Of a stretch of 64,000 nucleotides of DNA, positions 1 to 8,662 are shown piece after piece. The stretch lies in contig NZ_CP028897.1 in NCBI RefSeq assembly GCF_003072645.1, forward strand, positions 4,105,658 to 4,169,657. The letters run 5' to 3'. Each line of letters starts with the position of its first letter. Within the stretch, counting starts at the first letter, position 1. Origin of the DNA: Dongshaea marina. GTDB taxonomy: Bacteria > Pseudomonadota > Gammaproteobacteria > Enterobacterales > Aeromonadaceae. Both the position numbers and the translations under genes were made by a program. The notes beneath the pieces are model-generated. The model saw only the letters and a program-made list of their open reading frames with translations, was not told the origin of the DNA and did not search any database.

Positions 1-233
1 AGGTAGTAGCCCCTTGCCCAGGGAAGTACCCGAATATCCTGCTGTTTAACTCCGAGTTTACCCCAGACTTTTCTGAGAATATCAACCGCGAGTCCCCGGG
101 TGTCGCCCTTCTCATCCACATAGTTAAAGGGCGCATACTGCTCTGTGATATAGCCTAATTTATCCAGGTTATTGGCCTGAGATGGGCTTGATGATAAGAG
201 TGCGATGACGCATATGAGTAAAAGATACTTCAC
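1..233 (-). CDS. Periplasmic solute-binding protein, N-terminal part (runs off the left edge)
   Basis: The minus strand reads from a GTG at 231-233 into a typical signal peptide (basic start, a hydrophobic LLLICVIALLSSS core, then SQA before the mature chain). The mature part resembles the first lobe of family 3 extracellular solute-binding proteins: YITEQYAPFNYVDEKG, then GLAVDILRKVW, then an LPWARGYY segment. These proteins bind amino acids or related small solutes in the periplasm, or act as sensor-like paralogues. Only about 77 residues lie in the window, so the ligand cannot be assigned. The gene is divergent from rimJ, with about 110 bp between the starts. Confidence 0.75.
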   Translation of the reverse strand, partial: MKYLLLICVIALLSSSPSQANNLDKLGYITEQYAPFNYVDEKGDTRGLAVDILRKVWGKLGVKQQDIRVLPWARGYY

Positions 234-344
234 GGTTGAGCCTCCCTGTCCATCTGCCTTAAGTGTATATGAAAAGTCCAATTTCGAAGGTTTCTCAGAA
301 CAGGGGAAGTTGATAACCTAGAAAGAGAGTATGAAGGAGAGCTT

Positions 345-911
345 ATGGCTAAACCGATACCTGTAGAGATCCGTACCAAAAGAACCCTGATCCGGGTGCT
401 CGCCCCTGAGCAAGCCATTTTGCGCCAACGCTACTTCATTGAGAACCAAAGGCACCTTTCTCCATGGGAGCCAAGAAAGCCGCCACAGGCGATGAACCTT
501 GGATTCTGGACTCAATTTCTCCTCAACACCAATCAGCAGTATGCCGAGGGCAGCCTCCTGCCACTCACGGCCCTGACCCCGGATGAAAGCCAGGTCATTG
601 CGACCTGTAATTTCAGTAATATAGTGTATGGGGTCTTTCAGGCTTGTCATCTTGGATACTCAGTGGCAGCCAGCCATCAGGGCAAGGGGATCATGTATGA
701 GGTCGCAACGGCTGCCATCGAATACCTGTTTGAGCGTTACCAACTGCACCGGATCATGGCCAACTACATCCCAACCAACCAGCGAAGCGCAGTGCTCCTC
801 AAGCGCCTTGGCTTTGTCAAAGAAGGGTACGCAAAGTCTTACCTGAAGATTAATGGTCGCTGGCAGGATCATGTATTGACCTCGCTTATCAACCCTGCCC
901 ATAAGAGCTGA
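345..911 (+). CDS. rimJ: Ribosomal-protein S5-alanine N-acetyltransferase RimJ
   Basis: This 188-residue GNAT-fold acetyltransferase is expected to acetylate the N-terminal alanine of ribosomal protein S5 in the cytoplasm. It aligns by eye along its length with E. coli RimJ (194 aa): RTKRTLIRVL at the start, a CNFSNIVYGVFQACHLGYS core, the acetyl-CoA loop HQGKGIMYEV, then HRIMANYIPTNQRSA, LGFVKEGYAKSYLKI and WQDHVLTSLI. The ATG at 345 follows a purine-rich AAGGAGAG at 334-341, which supports this start. The gene stands alone and its stop lies inside a strong hairpin. Confidence 0.93.
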   Translation: MAKPIPVEIRTKRTLIRVLAPEQAILRQRYFIENQRHLSPWEPRKPPQAMNLGFWTQFLLNTNQQYAEGSLLPLTALTPDESQVIATCNFSNIVYGVFQACHLGYSVAASHQGKGIMYEVATAAIEYLFERYQLHRIMANYIPTNQRSAVLLKRLGFVKEGYAKSYLKINGRWQDHVLTSLINPAHKS

Positions 912-937
912 GAACCACACTCGCAGCTCTTATGGGC
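897..937 (+). terminator. Hairpin spanning the rimJ stop codon
   Basis: A perfect 14-bp inverted repeat, GCCCATAAGAGCTG (897-910) and its complement (924-937), has a 13-nt loop containing most of the rimJ stop region. No run of T follows, so it may be an mRNA 3'-end stabilising hairpin or a weak terminator. Confidence 0.5.
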
Positions 938-1707
938 CATGCTACAAATCGCTTATTGGGATTTATGGTGTGCCGGTCATGGCAGCCCTAAACATCAGCA
1001 ACTGGTGTCCTCCCTTCTAATGGTACAGGCCAAGTTTTGCTATCTGGTGAGCTACCGGGGGGATACGAATATCACTGGCTCCCGGAATCCTTAGTTTTTA
1101 TTCCAGCGACTTATGAAAATATTATTAACGTCAAATTATGCCACTGCATTTAATAAAAGATAAAAAAAACATATACAGAGGTGAAATTATGGGTTACATT
1201 TGCGCCGGTAATTATTAAGGTAAGCGCAATGGAGGGATTTAGCCATGCGTCATTTTTTTAACTCCATAAAAAATTCCCGGCTTCACTGCCGCAGGGATGG
1301 CCTTGCCTTGTGTTACAGCTTCTCTAAGATCAATCACTATAATCGCCCCAATATTCATCCCGAAAGTCTGTTGATGCTGCTCTATCGCAGTGAGCAACTT
1401 TCGGCTCCTCCAAGGCGCAACGCTCTCATCTAAGCTCTGAAAAACCAGTCTACTCAAATGGTTAACTGAAATTCGGTTCCCAGTAGCGGCTGGTTTGTAA
1501 CACCAGGAGCAGTCGATTGCTTGTCTGGCTGCACACAACCTCTGAGCATTTGAGAGCACTCCCCACACCATAGCCCAGGACCTCCTCGCTGAAATATCAA
1601 AGCCTGAGGCAACTGGCTCCTATGGTGATTTCTATATTAATCCATTACATGAGCTTCGCTCTCCATGTAATTAGATTCTTATTGCCCAGTAAAAAGGGAA
1701 TAGAAAA
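912..1707. other. Gene-poor stretch with possible leader RNA and mini-ORFs
   Basis: No ordinary gene is visible. At 1009-1062 nested pairings CCTCCC/GGGGGG (1009-1014 with 1057-1062) and GGTA/TACC (1022-1025 with 1053-1056) could form a compact structured RNA. At 1189-1218 a nine-codon ORF (MGYICAGNY) follows a GAGGTG Shine-Dalgarno at 1179-1184. At 1245-1433 a 62-codon basic ORF follows GGAGGG. I recognise neither. A hairpin at 1645-1670 (TTACAT, an inner GAGC-TTC-GCTC stem, then ATGTAA) precedes the next small ORF. All are on the plus strand upstream of the ABC transporter genes, so they may be its leader region. Confidence 0.4.
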
Positions 1708-1983
1708 ATGCGCCTGTTTATTATCAAAGTTATTAAATTTCTTCAACCGGATCGGCTGGATGTAATTATTAACGATATTCTCGCCCCTGTTGAAAATACA
1801 GGGGATAACTCAGCTCCAAATAAACCTGAAGAACCTGGAACACTACGATTAGTACAGCTGAAACCTGTAGCAAAAGTTAAGTCTGATAGCACTTTTAAGG
1901 CGAGTGAATATCACCCACCGGTTCGCCAGGTCCTTCCCTTTAGTAAAAAAGAGCCGGGAAAAAGACAAGCCTGGGCTAACTGA
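1708..1983 (+). CDS. Small protein of unknown function upstream of the ABC transporter
   Basis: This 91-residue ORF starts with a short amphipathic or hydrophobic stretch (MRLFIIKVIKFLQPDRLDVIINDIL), followed by a polar, proline- and lysine-rich tail. An AAAAAGGGAATAG purine tract at 1690-1702 precedes the ATG. There is no predicted full membrane span, conserved cysteine or recognisable domain. It lies about 195 bp before the transporter permease on the same strand, so it may be cotranscribed. It could be a genuine small protein or a remnant. I do not recognise the family. Confidence 0.4.
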   Translation: MRLFIIKVIKFLQPDRLDVIINDILAPVENTGDNSAPNKPEEPGTLRLVQLKPVAKVKSDSTFKASEYHPPVRQVLPFSKKEPGKRQAWAN

Positions 1984-2020
1984 GCCTGAGTCATGGATTC
2001 GATCATATAAGGAAAAAAGC

Positions 2021-2065
2021 ATGCCTTATACCATAGCTACACCACTACAACCCCCTGGTTATTGA
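2021..2065 (+). CDS. Putative 14-residue leader peptide (MPYTIATPLQPPGY)
   Basis: A mini-ORF with a good Shine-Dalgarno (AAGGAA at 2009-2014) ends 113 bp before the permease start. Its last codons encode P-L-Q-P-P-G-Y-stop. Consecutive prolines followed by glycine are a known ribosome-pausing context relieved by EF-P, and proline-rich leader peptides such as MgtL control transporter mRNAs in enterobacteria. The role here is inference from position and codon content only. Confidence 0.3.
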   Translation: MPYTIATPLQPPGY

Positions 2066-2178
2066 TCGCTCTGCGGTATTGGTTCCCCTGGCCTGATCCC
2101 GGGATAAACACCTCACCGCTCGAAGATTAACTTATAAAACAATTGCTTATTAATTACTCTATTTTTGAGGGTATCCCT

Positions 2179-3930
2179 ATGCATGGAATAAAATCTGTTT
2201 CCAAGCTGGATCAATTTTCTGCTCAGCTATCTCGAATTCTAAAAATGCGATTTAACTATCAGGATCTGCCTGTTCTCATCATTGCAGGGAGCTGCCTGTG
2301 GCTCTACCTTGTTGGCTGGCACGATATGCACACACAGTTTCTGCCTGATAGCCAGCTTGCTCCAATCACCCTGGATCCGGCAACACTCCCCTATTACACC
2401 CTGCGCACCAGCATGCGATTAATCATCGGAATGCTATTCTCTTTTGTATTTGCAATAGTCGCAGGTTATGCCTGTGCTAAAAACAAACACATTGCCCGCA
2501 TCATCCTACCCCTTATCAACTTTATGGAATCAGCCCCCCTGATCGGCTTTTTGACCTTTACCACGGCTTTCTTTGTATTCCTTTTCCCCAATAACCTGAT
2601 GGGTCTGGAAGCTGCGGCAATCTTTGGCGTCTTTACCGGCCAGGCCTGGAACATGGCCTTAGTGTTCTACCAGACCCTGAGAATTATTCCCCGGGAGCTA
2701 GAGGATGCAGCCCGGACATTTCATCTTAATGCCTGGCAGAAGCTGTGGCGTATCGAGCTTCCTTACTCAGTACCAGGCTTACTGTGGAACACCATGGTTT
2801 CTCAATCGGCAGCCTGGTTTGCTCTGGTTGCAACCGAGGCGATCCCGCTGGGAGGCCGGACAGTGATGCTCCCCGGCGTTGGCTCCTATATTCAGCTGGC
2901 CCTGGATAAGGCAAGCCTACCTGCTCTGCTATTCGCAGTGCTCGCTATTGTTTTGAACATTATTCTCTTTGACCAGCTTCTGTTCCGGCCTCTGGTCAAG
3001 TGGTCCGAGAAGTTTAAATACGAGAGCATTCGCTCTCAAAGATCGCATAGTTCCTGGTTTTATAACCTGATCACCCGGGGTGTCTTCACCCATGCCATCG
3101 GCTCTGTGTGTCAAAAGGCTCGCTATCTGTTTGTGAATACACCGACTCTCATTGCACGTCGTATGTCTCTCAAAGCGATCGCTGTGCCGCAAACGCTTCG
3201 TCAAAGTACAACCCTGCTCTGGTATGGGGTGATCATCACAGCCTGTATCTACTATGGGCATCTGCTCTGGGATTTTTACCCAAGTGGTAGCATGGGCTAC
3301 CTGATCCCCCTGATGTTTAAAACAAGCTTGCGGGTCGCTGTGGCGATGCTGCTCAGTATCGTTATCTTTACGCCCCTTGGGATCTGGATTGGCCTGAATC
3401 CTCGCCTGACCCGGATTTGCCAACCCGTGATTCAGATCATGGCCGCCCTTCCGCCCAATATCTTTTTTCCGGCCATCATCCTGGCACTGCTTATCACACA
3501 CCAGCCACTCAACCTTTGGACAATCCCACTCATCATGCTGGGCACTCAGTGGTATGTGTTATTTAACGTGATCGCCGGAGCCTCCTCGATACCACAGGAT
3601 CTGCTCGAAATGGCGCGCAGCTTTCGCATTTGTGGTTGGAACTGGTGGTTCAAATTCATGATCCCAGTGGTCTTTCCCTATGTGGTCACCGGCATCATCA
3701 GCGCAGCTGGCGGCGCCTGGAATTCAGCTATTGCCGGCGAGTTCCTGCAGTGGGGAAGTAAAACCATTGCCGCAGATGGCCTGGGAGCATTGATCGCTCA
3801 AACAAGCGCAGATAACCAGCTTCCCCAGGCTGCACTCGCCGTCAGTACCCTGTGCTTTCTGGTTGCTCTGTGCGTCATCTTTATCTGGAAGCCTCTGTAT
3901 CGCCTGGCTGAAACCCGCTACAAAGTTTAG
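2179..3930 (+). CDS. ABC transporter permease with two fused permease domains (nitrate/sulfonate/bicarbonate-type)
   Basis: The protein (583 aa from this ATG) carries two binding-protein-dependent permease units in tandem. The first has its EAA-like loop at ELEDAARTFHLNAWQKLWRI with following ELPYSVPG. The second has DLLEMARSFRICGWNWWFKF followed by MIPVVFPYVVTG. Each unit is preceded by several membrane helices. This is the duplicated permease architecture of the anion/nitrate/taurine-like importers. The ATG at 2179 is preferred to an upstream TTG at 2143 because GAGGG (2167-2171) sits just before it. The ATPase gene follows 11 bp downstream. No substrate-binding protein gene is adjacent, which is unusual for an importer, so the substrate cannot be assigned. 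Confidence 0.85.
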   Translation: MHGIKSVSKLDQFSAQLSRILKMRFNYQDLPVLIIAGSCLWLYLVGWHDMHTQFLPDSQLAPITLDPATLPYYTLRTSMRLIIGMLFSFVFAIVAGYACAKNKHIARIILPLINFMESAPLIGFLTFTTAFFVFLFPNNLMGLEAAAIFGVFTGQAWNMALVFYQTLRIIPRELEDAARTFHLNAWQKLWRIELPYSVPGLLWNTMVSQSAAWFALVATEAIPLGGRTVMLPGVGSYIQLALDKASLPALLFAVLAIVLNIILFDQLLFRPLVKWSEKFKYESIRSQRSHSSWFYNLITRGVFTHAIGSVCQKARYLFVNTPTLIARRMSLKAIAVPQTLRQSTTLLWYGVIITACIYYGHLLWDFYPSGSMGYLIPLMFKTSLRVAVAMLLSIVIFTPLGIWIGLNPRLTRICQPVIQIMAALPPNIFFPAIILALLITHQPLNLWTIPLIMLGTQWYVLFNVIAGASSIPQDLLEMARSFRICGWNWWFKFMIPVVFPYVVTGIISAAGGAWNSAIAGEFLQWGSKTIAADGLGALIAQTSADNQLPQAALAVSTLCFLVALCVIFIWKPLYRLAETRYKV

Positions 3931-3941
3931 GAAGTATCATC

Positions 3942-4775
3942 ATGCAAAAAAATATCAATACGCAAGACCGTCAGCCGCTGCTGCACTGTAATAACCTGAG
4001 CCAGACTCTGATGAGCGAAGATAAGCAGTTTCATCACATTCTCGATGGCATCAACTTTCAGCTCTATGATCGTGAGATTGTGGCGATTTTAGGTAAATCA
4101 GGCTCAGGAAAATCCACCTTCCTGAGGACGCTGGCGGGCTTGTTGCCCCCTTCAAGCGGTCATGTCTATTACCAGGATCAACTCATTCTTGAACCGCGCC
4201 AGGAGATCTCCATGGTGTTTCAGAGCTTTGCTCTGCTTCCCTGGCTAACCGTCCTGGAAAATGTCCGTTTCGGGCTTGACGCCCTGGGGCTACCTAAGAG
4301 TGAAAGTAATGCCAAGGCGATCGAAGCGGTCCGTCTGGTTGGACTCGAAGGATATGAGAATGCCTATACCAAGGAGTTATCGGGAGGAATGCGTCAGCGG
4401 GTTGGGTTCGCCCGGGCCTTTGTGGTTGAACCAACCATTCTTTTGATGGATGAACCCTTCTCCTCCCTGGATATCGCCACCGGGGGAAAGCTCAGGGAAG
4501 ATATGCTCCGCTTATGGCAGCAGCAGGGGATCCATACCCGCTCTATGGTGATTGTCACCCATAGCGTTGAAGAAGCGGTGGAGATAGCCGATCGGGTGAT
4601 TGTGTTTGATCACAACCCAGGAAGAGTTCTCTTTGAAACCAGGATCGTCGAGGAGCACCCAAGACAGAGCCACTCCCCCTACCTTCAAAACAAGATAGAT
4701 CTCATCTCGGCTCAGCTAATAAAGCCGCTGAGCGAGCATGACAGCCCAACTGAAATTGCCCTTATGCAGGATTGA
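3942..4775 (+). CDS. ABC transporter ATP-binding protein (nitrate/taurine family)
   Basis: This 277-residue nucleotide-binding subunit has all the expected motifs: Walker A GKSGSGKST, Q-loop MVFQSFALLPW, signature LSGGMRQRV, Walker B ILLMDEPFSSLD and the switch histidine in VIVTHSVEEAVEIADRV. It should dimerise under the duplicated permease encoded just upstream and power transport across the inner membrane. The C-terminus ends soon after the ABC domain and lacks the extra AAA-associated domain found in some relatives. The start has a GGAAGTATCATC leader. Confidence 0.88.
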   Translation: MQKNINTQDRQPLLHCNNLSQTLMSEDKQFHHILDGINFQLYDREIVAILGKSGSGKSTFLRTLAGLLPPSSGHVYYQDQLILEPRQEISMVFQSFALLPWLTVLENVRFGLDALGLPKSESNAKAIEAVRLVGLEGYENAYTKELSGGMRQRVGFARAFVVEPTILLMDEPFSSLDIATGGKLREDMLRLWQQQGIHTRSMVIVTHSVEEAVEIADRVIVFDHNPGRVLFETRIVEEHPRQSHSPYLQNKIDLISAQLIKPLSEHDSPTEIALMQD

Positions 4776-4855
4776 GTGCATCACCAGGGGTTCCACATCC
4801 ACGAGGCCCTGGTTCACCTCAGTACCCGTTAGATCAAGCAAGGAGCAAAGCAACT

Positions 4856-5266
4856 ATGTACTCTTCTAACAACAATGAACAACGCCGATTTTTGGCGGTC
4901 TACCTACACCTGCAAAAGGGCTATAGCCAATCTCAAACTGCCCGGGCCATAGGTGTCTCACAGGGAAGTATCAGCCTATGGTGCAAGCAGGTCAGATCCG
5001 AAGGACTCGGGCGACTGAAAAACCGACCGCATACCGGCAGAAAGCCTCAACTCGACTCAAATGAGATAAAGGAGCTATTTCGTCTCCTCAAACAACAAAG
5101 TCCTGCAGCTTACGATTTGCAGGCAAAACGCTGGTCGAGCCGTAGTCTCTCAAAGGCGATTTGGCTGCTCAAAGGAGTTAAGTACAGTCACTCCAGGGTC
5201 AATCAACTGATGAAACACCATGGTTTTAATCCAAAAAAAGATGGAGACCCGAGGTCTCCATCTTAG
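4856..5266 (+). CDS. Helix-turn-helix protein resembling the N-terminal half of an IS630-type transposase
   Basis: This 136-residue protein has a helix-turn-helix (FLAVYLHLQKGYSQSQTARAIGVSQGSISLWCKQ) and a second winged-HTH-like segment (WSSRSLSKAIWLLKGVKYSHSRVNQLMKHHGF). The arrangement is like the DNA-binding half of IS630-family transposases, but the DDE catalytic half is absent. The ATG at 4856 has an AAGGAG ribosome site at 4840-4845. Its last codons and stop fall within the terminator hairpin of the convergent plsC. It may be a truncated transposase fused to terminator DNA, or a free-standing regulator of the ABC genes, whose stop is 80 bp upstream. Confidence 0.6.
   Translation: MYSSNNNEQRRFLAVYLHLQKGYSQSQTARAIGVSQGSISLWCKQVRSEGLGRLKNRPHTGRKPQLDSNEIKELFRLLKQQSPAAYDLQAKRWSSRSLSKAIWLLKGVKYSHSRVNQLMKHHGFNPKKDGDPRSPS
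5233..5262 (-). terminator. Intrinsic terminator of the parC-plsC transcript
   Basis: A perfect 10-bp stem (GATGGAGACC, 5240-5249, with 5253-5262) and a 3-nt loop are followed on the minus strand by a seven-base T run (complement of 5233-5239). It lies 76 bp past the plsC stop and inside the 3' end of the convergent HTH gene, so it can also act in the other direction. Confidence 0.85.
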
Positions 5267-5338
5267 GCTCTTTTGCCTTATTCGGCTTTGAGGCAAACCT
5301 GGCAGCTTCATCGTGCATGGTCAAGCCTCAATCTGTGT

Positions 5339-6094
5339 TCAGGAGGCAGGCATCTTCTGGGAGGGCAGCGGCTCGGGACGCTGAACCTGAGAGTTCAGCT
5401 CCTCAAGCTTGCCCTCCATCAGGCGACGGCAATGAATGTTCAGCTTTCGGGCCGATTCACGCTGCGGAGCATCTTTAAGAATCGGTGGCATGATCTCAAT
5501 TAAGATCTCACCGTTGTTCCAACGATTGAGATCGATCTGCCCGACATAATCGGAGCACACCACAGGTACCACAGGCACCTCAGCCTGCACCGCGGTATGA
5601 AACGGACCATTTTTAAAAGGCAGCAAGCCACGGCCACGGCTACGGGTTCCCTCAGGGAACATCCAGACCGACATCCCTTTCTTTTCGCGAATGCTCTCAA
5701 CCACCTGGCGAATGGTATCCGCCGCCTTGCGCTGTTTCTCACGGTTGATCAGAATATTTCCGGATAACCAGTAGAGCTGGCCAAAGAAGGGAAGCCAGGC
5801 CAGGCTGCGCTTTCCCACAGAAACCACGCCCGGCTGCACCGCACCAGTCAGGACAAAGATATCAAAGTTACTCTGGTGGTTAGCAATATAGACCGCAGAG
5901 CCCAGCTCCTTGATCTCATCAGCAACCTTGAGTCGAACCTTAACCCCTAAAAAACGGGTCGCCCAGAAAAAGAAGCGCGCCATAGTATGGACATTCTTAT
6001 GATTTCTCGGGCGGAACAGGCAGTAGATACAACCAAAGACCGCAGAAATCACAATAAATAGTGCCAACAGCACAATACGGATAAGCTTGAGCAT
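5339..6094 (-). CDS. plsC: 1-acyl-sn-glycerol-3-phosphate acyltransferase
   Basis: This inner-membrane enzyme acylates lysophosphatidic acid to phosphatidic acid in phospholipid synthesis. The acyltransferase block I NHQSNFD, block II GNILINRE and block III FPEGTRSRGRGLLPFKNGPF are all present. An N-terminal hydrophobic anchor (LIRIVLLALFIVISAVFGCIY) matches E. coli PlsC. The reading frame stays open upstream, but the ATG at 6092-6094 aligns with known PlsC starts (MLKLIRIVLL) and gives 251 aa, close to the E. coli 245. It follows parC by 88 bp, the same parC-plsC pairing as in E. coli. Confidence 0.93.
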   Translation of the reverse strand: MLKLIRIVLLALFIVISAVFGCIYCLFRPRNHKNVHTMARFFFWATRFLGVKVRLKVADEIKELGSAVYIANHQSNFDIFVLTGAVQPGVVSVGKRSLAWLPFFGQLYWLSGNILINREKQRKAADTIRQVVESIREKKGMSVWMFPEGTRSRGRGLLPFKNGPFHTAVQAEVPVVPVVCSDYVGQIDLNRWNNGEILIEIMPPILKDAPQRESARKLNIHCRRLMEGKLEELNSQVQRPEPLPSQKMPAS

Positions 6095-6182
6095 AGCAAC
6101 AACAATCTCGAACAAAGTCAGTGGCGGAGTATACTGATCGCCACTGTACAACACAATGAATAATCGTTTAAAAAAACGACCA

Positions 6183-8444
6183 CTATTTAGCAGGTGCTTC
6201 CAGCTCACAGCCGGTGACCCGCTGTAGCCCTCTCGGTAGCTTGGCTCCACGTCGCCCGCGCTCTCCCCGGTAAAACTTCAGATCGGAAGGCTTCAGGGTC
6301 AATTTACGCTTTCCTGCATAGAGAACCACGCTGTGCTCCGGCGGAACCACCAGCAACCACTGCAGAAACTCTTCACGGGCCTTGACCCGGGCCGAAGGGA
6401 TATTGAGGATCTTATTCCCCTTGCCCTTGGCAAGAATCGGCAGATCTTTAAGCGGGAACAGCAGCATCCGCCCCTCGTTAGAGATCGCCATACAGAGATC
6501 CTGCTCAACTGAGCCCACCGGCTGAGGTGCTAACAGCTCTCCCCCCTGAGGAACATTCAAAAACGCCTTACCGCTTTTATTCTTACCCAGCATGTCCTGT
6601 ACCGTGGCGATAAAGCCGTAACCTGCATCACTGGCGATAAGGTAATGGGATTTTTCATCGCTCATCAGCAGATGATGGATCTGCTCTCCCGGGCTCAGGG
6701 TAAAGCGCCCGGTCAGGGGCTCTCCCTGGCTGCGGGCCGAAGGCAGGGTATGAGCCTCAAGGCAATAGCTCCGCCCGGTGCTGGAGATAAAGACCACCGA
6801 CTGGTTGCTCTTGCCCGAAGCACTGGCACAGAATTTATCGCCGGCCTTATAGCTGAGACTGCTGCCATCAACCTCAACTCCCTTGGCACTGCGGACCCAA
6901 CCTTTCTCCGAAAGCACCACGGTCACGGCTTCACTGGGCAACAGCTGTTTTTCGGTGAACGCCTGAGCCTCTTCACGCTCAATCAGTGGAGAGCGACGCT
7001 CATCCCCATATTTCTCGGCATCCGCCTTGAGCTCCTTCTTGAGCAGGGTATTGAGGCGACGATCCGAGCCAAGAATAAGCTCCAGCTTATCCCGCTCCTC
7101 GGCCAGCTCGCTCTGCTCACCACGGATTTTCTGCTCTTCGAGCCGGGCCAGGTGACGCAGTTTCAGATCGAGAATCGCCTCGGCCTGCTTATCACTGAGC
7201 TGAAAGCGGCTCATCAGGACCAGTTTAGGCTCATCCTCATTGCGGATGATCTCGATCACCTCATCGATATTCAAAAAGGCGATGAGTAAGCCATCCAGGA
7301 TATGCAGCCTGGCTTTGACCTTATTCAGACGGTAGCTCAGGCGTTTTCGGACCGTCTCCCGTCGATAGCTGAGCCATTCGCTCAGAATCGTCTTGAGGCC
7401 CTTGACCTGAGGCCGGCGATCCAGCCCCAGCATGTTGAAGTTCACCCGGTAGTTCTTCTCCAGATCGGTGCAGGCAAACAGGTGCTTCATCAAAGGCTCA
7501 ATATCCACCCGGTTAGAGCGCGGCACGATCACCAGCCGGGTCGGGTTTTCATGATCGGACTCATCGCGAAGATCGCTCACCATGGGGAGCTTTTTCGCCT
7601 GCATCTGGGCGGCGATCTGCTCCAGGATCTTGCCACCGGAAACCTGATGGGGAAGCGCGCTGATCACCACTTCTCCATTTTCCCGGGAGTAGACCGCACG
7701 CATCTTGATGCTGCCGCGGCCTGTCTCGTAGAGTTTATGCAGCTCGGTGGCCGGTGTGATGATCTCAGCCTCGGTTGGATAATCCGGCCCCTTCACATGG
7801 CTAAGCAGATCGCTCAGTTCAGCCTTGGGGTTCTCCAAAAGCTCAATACAGGCGCTAACCACCTCACGTACGTTGTGAGGCGGGATGTCGGTTGCCATGC
7901 CCACCGCGATCCCGGTCACCCCATTGAGCAAGATATGCGGCAGCCGTGCCGGCAATAGCTGGGGCTCACTGAGAGTACCATCAAAGTTCGGTTGCCACTC
8001 GACGGTACCCTGCCCGAGCTCAGAGAGTAGTACCTCTGAAAAGCGAGATAAGCGAGCTTCGGTATAACGCATGGCGGCAAAAGATTTAGGATCATCGGGT
8101 GCCCCCCAGTTTCCCTGGCCATCCACCAGGGGATAACGATAGGAGAAGGGCTGCGCCATCAGCACCATGGCTTCATAACAGGCACTATCTCCGTGGGGGT
8201 GATATTTACCCAATACATCACCCACGGTACGGGCCGATTTTTTGTGCTTGCTGGCCGCCGAGAGCCCAAGCTCACTCATCGCATAGATGATGCGTCGCTG
8301 CACGGGTTTGAGGCCATCCCCGATATGGGGCAGCGCACGATCCATGATCACGTACATGGAGTAATTGAGGTAGGCTTCTTCGGCAAAACTTCTCAACGGA
8401 AGTTGCTCGGTTCCCTCTAAATTCAGATCGCTGATATCACTCAT
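6183..8444 (-). CDS. parC: DNA topoisomerase IV subunit A
   Basis: ParC (753 aa) is the DNA breakage-reunion subunit of topoisomerase IV, which decatenates daughter chromosomes with ParE. The catalytic tyrosine is Y127 in [11 protein letters not shown]. The quinolone-determining region reads [12 protein letters not shown] with the wild-type serine (S87) and glutamate (E91) that correspond to E. coli S80 and E84. The C-terminal domain carries beta-pinwheel repeats, ending [18 protein letters not shown]. Its partner parE is about 48 kb away at 56.8 kb. The ATG at 8444 is the obvious start ([11 protein letters not shown]). Confidence 0.97.
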   Translation of the reverse strand: MSDISDLNLEGTEQLPLRSFAEEAYLNYSMYVIMDRALPHIGDGLKPVQRRIIYAMSELGLSAASKHKKSARTVGDVLGKYHPHGDSACYEAMVLMAQPFSYRYPLVDGQGNWGAPDDPKSFAAMRYTEARLSRFSEVLLSELGQGTVEWQPNFDGTLSEPQLLPARLPHILLNGVTGIAVGMATDIPPHNVREVVSACIELLENPKAELSDLLSHVKGPDYPTEAEIITPATELHKLYETGRGSIKMRAVYSRENGEVVISALPHQVSGGKILEQIAAQMQAKKLPMVSDLRDESDHENPTRLVIVPRSNRVDIEPLMKHLFACTDLEKNYRVNFNMLGLDRRPQVKGLKTILSEWLSYRRETVRKRLSYRLNKVKARLHILDGLLIAFLNIDEVIEIIRNEDEPKLVLMSRFQLSDKQAEAILDLKLRHLARLEEQKIRGEQSELAEERDKLELILGSDRRLNTLLKKELKADAEKYGDERRSPLIEREEAQAFTEKQLLPSEAVTVVLSEKGWVRSAKGVEVDGSSLSYKAGDKFCASASGKSNQSVVFISSTGRSYCLEAHTLPSARSQGEPLTGRFTLSPGEQIHHLLMSDEKSHYLIASDAGYGFIATVQDMLGKNKSGKAFLNVPQGGELLAPQPVGSVEQDLCMAISNEGRMLLFPLKDLPILAKGKGNKILNIPSARVKAREEFLQWLLVVPPEHSVVLYAGKRKLTLKPSDLKFYRGERGRRGAKLPRGLQRVTGCELEAPAK

Positions 8445-8613
8445 GACTAAATACTTTGGTACTCCAGAGAGTCGAAATTTAGGCTGCCTGCGGTTTTAGT
8501 TGTACAGGCTCAAAGAGCTGGCGATATGCCGATGGCCCTTTGCTGATAACAGGGAATATTAGCATACTCCGCCCCGCCTCCCGAGCCTTTTAACGCCAGC
8601 CAGACCGCAGATC

Positions 8614-8642
8614 AAAAATGCCAGCCCCGAAGGCTGGCATCT
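8614..8642 (-). terminator. Intrinsic terminator of ettA
   Basis: Stem ATGCCAGCC (8618-8626) pairs with GGCTGGCAT (8632-8640), with a short loop. On the minus strand it is followed by TTTTT. It lies 20 bp past the ettA stop. Confidence 0.85.
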
Positions 8643-8662
8643 TATCCAAACTTAACGCTGGA

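Noticed and set aside
1239-1571. 110-codon minus-strand ORF in the leader region
   Set aside because: No Shine-Dalgarno, no recognisable sequence, and it overlaps a plus-strand ORF with a better start site.
2929-3501. 190-codon minus-strand ORF opposite the ABC permease
   Set aside because: Antisense to the second permease domain; composition is that of a reversed membrane protein gene.
4772-4855. Upstream TTG start for the HTH gene overlapping the ATPase stop
   Set aside because: The extra 28 codons are proline/glycine-rich and unlike the family, and the ATG at 4856 has a good AAGGAG.
6645-7958. Long plus-strand ORFs (214 and 218 codons) opposite parC
   Set aside because: They are complementary-strand shadows of a clearly coding, conserved gene and show no protein family features.
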